A program made the translations under genes and the position numbers. The notes below the pieces were generated by a model. The model saw only the letters and a program-made list of their open reading frames with translations. It had not been told where the DNA came from and did not search any database. From Heliopora coerulea (Eukaryota > Cnidaria > Anthozoa > Scleralcyonacea > Helioporidae), in NCBI GenBank assembly GCA_030142905.1, contig JASJOG010000208.1:124001-188000 (forward strand): a stretch of DNA of 64,000 nt. Reading direction: 5' to 3'. Each line of letters begins with the position of its first letter. The stretch's first letter is position 1. Of this stretch, positions 55,787 to 64,000 are shown in pieces.

Positions 55787-55915
55787 ACATGTTGGTCATG
55801 GTAGATCATCTAGGTTAGTGTAGTCTTGAGAAAGACTGTTGGTAACTGACGTTTTGACCGACAATCTTTCTCAAGACTACACTAATCTGGAAGATCTACC
55901 ATCACCAGCATGTTC
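55787..55915. repeat. Palindrome with about 57-bp arms (GAGAAAGACTGTTGG family)
   Basis: CATGTTGGTCATGGTAGATC.. TAGTGTAGTCTTGAGAAAGA and its inverse around a loop TAACTGACGTTTTGA. Shares the inner phrase with 14.4 kb. Confidence 0.8.
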
Positions 55916-56089
55916 CTCGTGTTTCGCATTTCCTCATCAACTTTCCCGTCTTCGTCGATACTTACCAATGTGGTTCGGTCAAGCATCTCTAAGATTCTTT
56001 TCCTTTCTTGTAACGTGACCTTGTGGCCTTCTATCAGATCTCTTTATTACTGTGTTCCGCCTAACTATCGATGATGTGGTGAGCATTTG

Positions 56090-56520
56090 AATCACAGTGA
56101 ACTCTCAGTTCTCCTCTAACGGACACCCCTCTAAGACGAACACCACGTTTGGTCCCGGCCGTTTATACATTATTTCAGCAGAGTCAAACTCTCTATAAGA
56201 CGGACACTTCTCTAAGACGGACAGCGAACACTTTTCAGGTGGATAATGTTTCAAATTATCTCTCGGAGCGGACCGATAATGGCCCGATCGATAGATTCGG
56301 ATAACGAAATTTGAATATGTCACAATAACGAAGACGACTTCTGTTCGAAATATCGTATAATTAAGTACCTGGCATACATTGACTGGGTTTTCCCTCGAAA
56401 CGTCAGTACCTTTCTCTGGGCAGGAAGGCGAGCGCTGAGTAACCGAGATTTAACCGGTTTAATGGTGATTTCTGGTGTCAGATTACGTCATCTCCCTCTA
56501 AGACGGACACCTTTAAAACT
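56090..56520. repeat. Repeat with CTCTAAGACGGACAC units
   Basis: TCTAAGACG[GA]ACAC occurs at about 56128, 56211 and 56505, and CTATAAGACGGACAC at 56192. The run resembles the subterminal part of pogo/Tigger-like transposons, which often read GTCCGTCTTAGAG. No transposase is present. Confidence 0.45.
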
Positions 56521-58993
56521 TCATTGAATATAGGAACAATGAAAAGCTAACGTCCATGAGCAAGCCATGACGATCGATGTTATTGCTTTACCCGACTTAT
56601 CTTTCATATGGGACCCCTTTTTCTTCTCGCTCAATTGTGATTACAACGTTAACTGTAAAATTGGGTATTTTCTTGCCCATCTCTAAAGTCCCGTTAACAT
56701 CAAGGCCGAAACAAGTTTTAAAAACTAGATTTATTAAGTCAGCTTAAGATAAAACGTAAACGCGCTAATTTTATTTTATGAGTTATTTACTGCAAAACTT
56801 TGCTGTACCAGTAGAAATGGAGGCTGAAAATTCGAACAACCTGGCAAAACCCAGTTTAACGAGGTCAGCGTTGCTTCCACGAAGGTCGTAGGTGTCGGCC
56901 GAAGATTTAGGGTTTAAACCTTTTTAATGTTTTTAATAAAAATTTTAGATCAGTTGCAATCAGGGGTGTAGTCCTAGGATTTTGCGGGATAACGGCGTCA
57001 TCTTACAGCTAAAATTTTGAATGAGAAGCGTTATCCCTAAGATTTTAGAGGTCGTTATGGTGCACAGTACCCAGTACAATAAACTAAACAGGGACAAAAA
57101 CAAATTGCACCATTCAATCGATCCGGCATTGTATGAGATGGCAAAGTCACTAAAGCAACTTTTATTGACCGAGAGGACTTTAAGGTGCCATAGTTTTAAG
57201 TTTTCCAATAATCTGACAAGGTTTTCTCTACTCTAACATCTGCGTTGTTTGTATATCTTGGGCTCTCTTGGATCGTGATAGAGTAAATTTCACTGATGAT
57301 AACGAGGTCATAAGGGCCAGTTAACATGCACATAAAAGAATGATAAATCGGTAGCCATTTTTTTTAACTTACAATTTCGAAAAACAGGTACGAAGCCGGC
57401 ATTTCTGCGTAGTGGTTTGGTTTTTCCAAAAATTTCGAAAGCCACAGCTACAGCTCCTTTGCCTTCATACGGCTGCAGGTAGCACAATGAACATAAAAAT
57501 AATTTTCACGTTTCGACGATCCTTCAATCGTTTCAGCTTTAGAAGTCAGGAAACACCGGTGTTTTCGTAAAATATTAATCAGTGATCTGTTTACACCGTG
57601 AAGAATGTCTTCAATATTTTGCGTAACTCATAATTTAAATCTGTCTGGTTCCGAGGGCATATGTTTAGCCGAAGTCGTTAAAATAACTGACCCCAACATG
57701 CAGAACACGACTTGGGCATGGGAACAGAAAGCACGTTTTCCATGTTTCGTGTTGATCTGCATGTTGTCGTAAACCGTCAAAAATTACACTGGGAATGCGA
57801 TATCTGCGTGAAAAGAGTGAGATGGGATTAGCAGTGAGATAGAACCACCAGAACAATTTACCCTAACAAATAATGTAATCAGAGTATAGTGCTCCTTGGA
57901 GTGCCAAATCTTTACAACACTTTGACTTGACTGATAATTCTACGGGCTGTAAAATCGGGCCAAGGATATTCTTTATGTTTACTATAACATTAACCTATTG
58001 GTAACATAATTGTGTATTGAGTATAACCGCTAAAAATACTGCTCAACAAGCGAACATTGGATCAGCTCACCAAGAAAGTCGTGGAACTTCAGGTAGACAA
58101 TGAGTTAAGGGTCATTCTTAGTATGACTCTCAGCTATTTTGCTTTACTGAAGATACTGTTGAAACGAATCAAGTATTAAGACGTATTTTAACTGAAGTTT
58201 TTTGTTTTAATAATGATCTTAAAATATTTGAGGATGTGTTAAGGCCTGTTAAGTCTTCTCGGTGTTGCCTTGGTGTAGTGAATACTATCTCTAATGAGCT
58301 TATACCATGCGTAAAGACTCCTGTAACTTCTAATTGAAGACGTGAACCATCTTCAATATTTTCCTTGTGAAATCAGCCGGAACACCTGCAAATGTTGCGA
58401 GAGTATAAAAAAATCCTGTAATTTTAAGTTTTCTCGAATTCTAACATTTTGTTTGAACACGTCCACACTACAACTTTCAAACTGATAAATACAAATATTT
58501 AAATGATCAGAGGATGTGATAAGAATTTGAGATTAAATTACAGGACAACATGTAAAAAGATGCTTGAACAATGTACTGTTTACGCCTAGTGTAACTAGAA
58601 AAGCTGCTAGAAAAATTGTTCAACTGAGCAACGACAGCATGATCGCGGTGAGAATTGGGATCCATTTATAAGAATGTGATAAGCGTGACTGATGACAGGT
58701 TTGAGTTTGGCTGATGAATTTGTTTAACCATTTTAAACATTTTTAAAAGTGTGAAAGATTCGAGTGACAGAGTCTCAGAAAAAAGTCTTGTCGTCGACTT
58801 TGGCGTTTTCAACATTGCGAAATTCACTTTACTCCGACATATGCTGTTTTCGTTGACATGAGAAACGATGACGTCGGAATGATGACATAACGTAATTGAT
58901 GAAACTGTTGTACTTCTTACGGGGGCAGGAACCCTTTAGTTTAACAAAACTGAGGGATAGTAACGAGTGTCTCATTAAATTTACTTCCTATAG
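56521..58993. other. Intronic, no coding recognised
   Basis: Lies between mini-exons 3 and 4 of the kinase gene. Short frames on both strands lack domains. Confidence 0.5.
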
Positions 58994-59071
58994 ATGCACG
59001 TTCTTCTTTGAGAGCTGTGAGTAACAGTCCCGTCGACCTTGAATCAAGTGCGTTAGGTTTGCCAGTTGAAG
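58994..59071 (+). CDS. Mini-exon 4 of the IRE1-like gene (78 nt, phase 1-1)
   Basis: Bounded by TTCCTATAG and GGTAAGC. Encodes ARSSLRAVSNSPVDLESSAL then GLPVEG. The VDLESSALGLPVE end parallels VDQESRVFDLPAE in mini-exon 2. Confidence 0.65.
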
Positions 59072-59494
59072 GTAAGCGAAGTTATCCAAGAGCTAGTTTT
59101 TCTTCGAAACTTGTTTTAGCTTTCTGTATAAAATATAAACCAGAGGCATATTTAGCTATATCCAAGCCTCAGCTTGGGATGTTCCAAAGAGTGCATTACC
59201 TGCGAAGGAAACTGACATGACCCTCATTGACCCGCTCAGTAGTACTACATCATACTGTAATATATAATATCCACATTTCATTGCACTGTGACACATCATT
59301 CCAAAATTTCAAATGTTGAAAGTTACGAAGCATCCTTTGATTGTTTGATATACAGCTATATGTCACTCCGCAATTCAACTGCACTTTAACAACTGCTCTC
59401 AATTTCCAAAGTTTTGAGTTGATTACGAAAAATACTACAAGGCAAACTCGGACAGGAAAAAAGTGGTTTGCATAATCACCTGAATTAAAAATCA

Positions 59495-59990
59495 CCTTTG
59501 TTTCTTCGTCTCTTTCTCTCTCTCGTTCTTTCTTTATTTCTTCCTTTTTTCCAACCTTTCTTTCTTTTTTTCTTTCCTTCTTTCTTTCCTCCTTTCCTTC
59601 CTTTCCCTCTTTCTTTCTTTCTTTTTTCTTTTTTTCTTTCTTTCTTCCTTTCCCACTTCTTTCTTCCTTTCTATCTTTCTTTCTATATTTCTTTCTATCT
59701 TTATTTCTTTCTTTCAGTCTTTCTTACGTTATCTCTTTCTGTCCTTTGTAACTTTCGTCGTTTTATTCTTTTTCCTTTTTTTTCTTTCTTTCCCTCGGCC
59801 TTTCTCCCTTTCTTTTCTTTCTTATTCCTTCCATACTTTCTTTTATTCCTTTTTTCTTTGTTACTTTCATTCTATCGGTCCTTCAGTTTTTCTTTCTTTC
59901 TTTCTTCCTTTCTTTCTTTCTTTCTCTCGTTCCTAACTGTCTTTCTTTCCTTCTTTCTTTCTTTCTTTCTTTCTTTCTTTCATTCTTCCT
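59495..59990. repeat. Polypyrimidine (CTTT/CTTC)n tract
   Basis: About 500 bp of TTTC-type repeats, purer at the right end (59943-59980). It lies within an intron of the kinase gene and yields a spurious Phe/Ser/Leu frame. Confidence 0.95.
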
Positions 59991-60747
59991 GAAAAGTTGA
60001 ATTTAAAGTCAATTTCTTGGACATTATCAAGAGCAGTTTCGAGTTTTTTTCTTGTTACTCTCGAATTCTCAGGTTCTAGTTCTTTTGATCTTTCTCATCG
60101 CTACAAGTTTTAACTCATGATGACTTGAGAGCCATGTTCTTAAGAGAAATGTGAAGCAATACATACTCAAGAAACACATCCACCCATTTTCCTATTAACA
60201 TCAAAAAATTATTTCTGTGAAAAGTGATATTGTAAGATTAGATAAAACAGTCAATGGTAAGAGGAATGGCGTGCATGGCATAATCCATGATCTACGTGAA
60301 TCTGTTGCATGGGTTATTTAGCCATAGAACTTAATAACAAGTCCCCGGTCAGGAAGAACTTATTTCCTGACAGCGGGAACTATTCAGAGATTCTTAATTG
60401 TTTTGTGTAAGAATTTATTTGCCCATTCCTTAAAAAAATATTTTTAAAGTGTAGGTGAAATGGTTCTCTGCAAGTTTTAATTCAAGATTGTTTATTTGTA
60501 TGGTTGTAATTCACCTCTTATGCTGCGAGGCTATTTTACAATATGATTTTACTAGATTTGATTTTAGCCGCTTCGCTTACCCCAACTGTTGCCGTCAAGC
60601 TTGTAGCTTGTGATTTGTCTTTTCAAACTATTTATGTTAGTTTGCAAACATTTAAGTCGTTGATGTCGCATTTTCTTCATGGTGGTTGGCTAATAACGTT
60701 GTAACAATATGGTGATAGTACCAAACGTATACGTCAACGTTTTTCAG

Positions 60748-60819
60748 ATGGACAAGAACGCTTCAGAACTAAGAGAAAACGGCCGCTTCATGAAGAGGAA
60801 TCAGGTGTTGGAGTCAAAA
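60748..60819 (+). CDS. Penultimate exon of the IRE1-like gene (72 nt, phase 1-1)
   Basis: Bounded by CGTTTTTCAG and AGTAAAAT (a weaker donor). Encodes GQERFRTKRKRPLHEEESGV then GVK, a basic KRKRP stretch that could act as a nuclear signal or merely a linker before the kinase domain. 72 nt rather than 78, same phase. Confidence 0.6.
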
Positions 60820-60975
60820 GTAAAATAGTTTTTGCCGTCATGGTTGTTATTCATTTCTGTAGTTTTTTCCTTCAAAGTGAGCCCTTTCAATTTATAGGTA
60901 GATTTGAGTTTTCCTAGTTTTACTTTTCATAGCGAGGACAGAGATTAACTCATTTCTGCGTGATTTTAACTGCAG

Positions 60976-62309
60976 AAGGAAGAAAGGTTCAGTGGAGGCA
61001 AACATCCAGAAAACATCACCGCACACTTGGAAATTTAGTGAAACTTCTGGAAACCCAACCATCAAGGGCTACCAGAGTAGGAACGTTTTGGGTTTGTCTT
61101 GAAAAAGAGTTCTTTATTGGTGAAGGAAGTCTTGGAACAAAGGTTTATGTTGGACTTTCTGATGATGGCTTTGAAGTAGCTGTAAAATGTCTTCCACTTG
61201 ACGGTTGAAAAGAACTGGGTCCTAATGAGAAAGAAATTTTGAATTCTCCGAACGTCAGGAAAGAGCAACATATCGTAAACTATCGTTTTCACACGGATAA
61301 TGTTGATGACGAGAATGCCTATTTAGTCCTGGATCTGTGCGAAGAAAGCTTAAAAGATTATGTTGACTCGGCTGCTCGCACCGAGGAAATGTTGAGAAAA
61401 GAGGGTCCAACCATGATTCGTCAAATACTGTATGGCTTAAGAGCGCTACACTGTGGTAAAGAAAAAATCCTACACAGGGATCTAAAACCTTCAAATATTC
61501 TGGTAAGTCATGATGGAGAAATACTATTGGCAGACTTCGGCATAAGCCGAAATTTAGCCAAAGAACAGACAACGTACAATAGTGGACAATGGGGAACAGA
61601 AGGCTGGATTGCTACGGAATCCCTTCCTGCAGAAGAAGACGGAGAGTGTCTGTCTGAAGCGCAAATCAAGGTACGGTACAAGGCAAAGTCAGACATTCAA
61701 GTAGCAGGGATGTTATGTTTCTACATTTTGACCAAAGGAAAGCATCCCTACGGTCTTCGTGCTTACCGAAGCGGTAATGTTGGCCAAGGGAAACCAGTCC
61801 ATTTGGAGAGACTTGACGATCCGATGGCGAAAGATTTAATCAAGTGGATGCTTCAGCACGATCCTAAAGACAGACCTGGTGTCCAAGAATGTCTTAAACA
61901 TCCCTATTTGCTGAACACGGATCAGCAATTTAGTTTGGTCAGACATGTTTGTAACGAGGGAGAGATCAAGAAAAGGATGACCAATACAGCCATTGTAAAA
62001 CAACTTAATGCTGACCCTGTATTGTCCAAACTTGAGTGGAAATCCGTCGTTGATGCTAACTTAGTGGTGCACATTAGCCGGCTTCAGAGTCTTGCTTATA
62101 CCGATGACGTGGTTGATTTATTCCGATTTATACATAATATCTCTGAGTATTGGCATGACGAGACGCCCCCTACTGCGCTTCTTGAAACAGTTGGTAAGCC
62201 GAAAGAATACTTTTTAAAATTGTTCCCAACGCTTCCTGTTGTCCTGCACAGGATTATCAGAAATGAGTCCAACTGGAAGGAAAGGGAACTACTGAAGCAA
62301 TTCTTTTAA
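60976..62309 (+). CDS. Last exon: IRE1/RNase L-like kinase-KEN protein, one in-frame TGA
   Basis: Phase-1 exon after AACTGCAG. After a basic lead-in comes a protein kinase fold: Gly-rich loop IGEGSLGTKVYVG (61116), VAVK lysine (about 61180), hinge YLVLDLCEESLKDYV, HRDLKPSNIL (61473), DFG (61533), GTEGWIATES (APE-like, Pro changed to Thr) and HPYLLN (61899). Residues from 61914 to the stop resemble the KEN RNase domain of IRE1/RNase L (DLFRFIHNIS, LETVGKPKEYFLKLFPTLP). By memory-based alignment the catalytic His of IRE1 KEN (His910) is replaced by Tyr or nearby, while a Tyr before the DL.R motif is kept, so RNase activity may be lost. A TGA at 61206-61208 lies between VAVK..LPLDG and KELGPNEKEILN, with the same frame continuing on both sides. 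IRE1-like proteins sense stress and signal by oligomerised kinase/RNase domains. Could be a recent pseudogene, a nonsense allele or an assembly error. Confidence 0.8.
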
Positions 62310-62782
62310 ACTTTAGTGGTGCGTATAATTTAAAGTATATCACAGAAATTAAATACTAAAAAACAACCATTTGGAATTTTAAGTTTGGCCAAGGATAGTT
62401 TCCAGTTTCTTTAAAGAGAAAATCAATACAGGAACTGTTATATCATTAAGTTTGTTGTTTGTACATCCTCATTAACTCGACCTAGTTATTTTAGATTGGA
62501 ACATGTATATAACCAGATCCTGAACGTTAATACTGTCATGTCTGAAAAATGTTAAGCACGAAAGAAGCGAACTTGAACCGTCTTTAACCGCCGACCTTGG
62601 TTTCTTTGCACCTTCCTTGTTATTGTTATTTCACCAATTACGTATCACTTAGGTTTTTTATGTATTTCGACAGTTTGTAATCTCTAGTTTTATACATTCT
62701 CTTGTAAGTTTATAATTGTCCTTGTATTCATCTTCATTTGATAAGTTGTCTCAGAGTGAGATGATGCGAAGAAGTGTTATTA

Positions 62783-62788
62783 AATAAA
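62783..62788 (+). promoter_or_regulatory. Polyadenylation signal AATAAA for the kinase gene
   Basis: First well-placed AATAAA, 474 bp after the stop, within TTAAATAAATAATTTG. Confidence 0.5.
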
Positions 62789-63725
62789 TAATTTGAATCT
62801 GACATTGTCTCTATAGCTGTAGTAATCTCGAGTATAGATTGAGAAAATCCAGCAATATGTCATGATGGTAGCCACTGCGTAGCGGCTTTGAATTGCATAC
62901 TTTTCAAACCAGTATAAATCAAATACACCAAATTACAAAACACCCCTTGTTTCCTCAATATACCGTCACGTCGGTTAAGCTTAAAAGTGACAATAATCGA
63001 GTTGCAGTGGTACTTTTTGGTCCGCGTGTACGAAACACGGCGTTCAAAAAATATGCCCACCATGGAAATTAGATAAAACTACAGTTTTTGAAATTAAATC
63101 ACATATATTCTTGAACGGTACATAGGCAGAACAGAAAAGCAGCAGCAGCTTGATACACGTAGAATTAAAAAATTAGCCACAGAAAGTGTGTAAGCGTGAG
63201 GTAGACTGGCGGACAGGAAACGTCCTTTTGGCTATTAACTAGTAAAATCGTCGACGTTTTCAAAAGTAAGTCACTCTGACTGACGCAAGAGTAAAATACC
63301 CAGAAGCTGCCGTCATTGGGAAATGGTTAAGCTGCTTGGCGCTGGGGTTTTCAACCATAATCTTTGTCAACTCAAATGTCCTGACAGCAAAGGTAAATCC
63401 AAGAAGCAAGAACGTTGCGAATGTCTGGCCTATTTGACAACCTTAACTTCCCTCGCGCAGAGATTTTCATGCATAATTATTGTCTTTTACCATTCAGTGA
63501 ACATGTGGATGTAAATGATAGGACGACATAATTCGGTATGGCTATTTTAACTGTCTATGTTCCTCTTATCACATTGGCACTTTTCCAACAGATTGAAGAA
63601 ATTGCTAGGGTTTCAGAATTACATAGAAAAGTAATATATAGTACCAAGGACCTGTTTATATAAACCTGATTGGCCGGGAGGTCCTGGGTAGCCGGAAATA
63701 ATCCTGGGTTCCGCCTGCGTTGAAC
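62789..63725. other. Non-coding; contains a dispersed repeat fragment
   Basis: CACTCTGACTGACGCAAGAG at 63270-63290 followed by TAAAATACC belongs to the GACTAACGCCA..TTTTA repeat family seen at 26.7, 30.3 and 36.6 kb. No gene recognised. Confidence 0.45.
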
Positions 63726-63728
63726 TTA

Positions 63729-63879
63729 AGGCTGGTTTGAACTAAGGAAAAGTTACCTTAGGATAGGAAAATTTCCATTGTCTTGTGAACTCTCGGATGG
63801 AGCAAGTGACTTTTAGACGAAGAAAATTTTCCTATTCCTTCCTTTTCTGAGGCAAATTTTCCTTTGTGGAAACCAGCCT
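63729..63879. mobile_element. PIF/Harbinger-like MITE with TTA target duplication
   Basis: Inverted ends AGGCTGGTTT.AACTAAGGAA and AAATTTTCC..AAACCAGCCT; flanks TTA on both sides (63726-63728, 63880-63882). 151 bp, non-coding. A TTAA reading would suggest piggyBac instead. Confidence 0.6.
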
Positions 63880-64000
63880 TTAAAATAAGTGGGACGAAGT
63901 GTCAAGTCAATGATTGGACGTAAGCTGAAAATGGTTGACGAGAAGAGCTTTGAGGCGTACAGAAATGAACAACACACATGGGGACGGGGGTACCAAAATT

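Noticed and set aside
59498..59992. 164-codon Phe/Leu/Ser-rich ORF
   Set aside because: Translation of a polypyrimidine tract; no complexity.
61206..61208. Selenocysteine codon in the kinase
   Set aside because: IRE1-family proteins have no known Sec here and no SECIS-like structure was recognised in the 3' region; nonsense change or error is simpler.

Overview
The window looks like nuclear DNA of a cnidarian, most likely a stony-coral-like anthozoan. It is AT-rich and has no operons. Genes are split into short exons with GT/AG borders separated by kilobases. The transposon mixture (DIRS and Bel/Pao retroelements, Penelope-like elements with GIY-YIG nucleases, CR1/Jockey-type LINEs, hAT and a rare IS3EU-type DNA transposon, many foldback MITEs) and a TPR protein with 80-residue paired repeats are what I would expect from such a genome. 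The taxonomic call is an inference; no marker gene is present.
Layout. 1-0.5 kb: end of a Bel/Pao gag on the minus strand. 0.76-8.0 kb: a nested stack. A LINE reverse-transcriptase remnant is split by an IS3EU-like transposon (1475-4359, 6-bp target duplication). That transposon's transposase is itself split by a three-unit array of tRNA-like sequences, and a second array of 14 units fills 4.5-8.0 kb. 12.7-14.0 kb: an intact single-exon TPR protein. 15.6-18.7 kb: a large perfect palindrome and a decayed minus-strand DIRS element with inverted ends. 19-30 kb: mostly non-coding with LINE and Penelope remnants. 31.0-31.3 kb: a death-domain terminal exon. 32.3-35.5 kb: a second, plus-strand DIRS-like element. 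38.8-41.2 kb: foldback elements and one candidate P-loop exon. 44.4-49.4 kb: a small intact ORF, a Bel/Pao remnant, and a Penelope element split by a hAT transposon with a perfect 8-bp target duplication. 50.7-62.8 kb: a cellular gene made of several symmetric, phase-1 mini-exons (four of exactly 78 nt) leading to a large last exon for an IRE1/RNase L-like kinase-KEN protein that carries one in-frame TGA. The right end holds a Harbinger-like MITE.
Functional picture. The three clearest cellular coding pieces (TPR protein, death-domain exon, IRE1/RNase L-like kinase) belong to families used in stress and innate-immune signalling. Nothing in the sequence proves they are one pathway. The most unusual structure is the 17-copy array of tRNA(Arg)-like cassettes, each keeping A box, B box and usually a T5 run just downstream, on the minus strand inside transposon debris.
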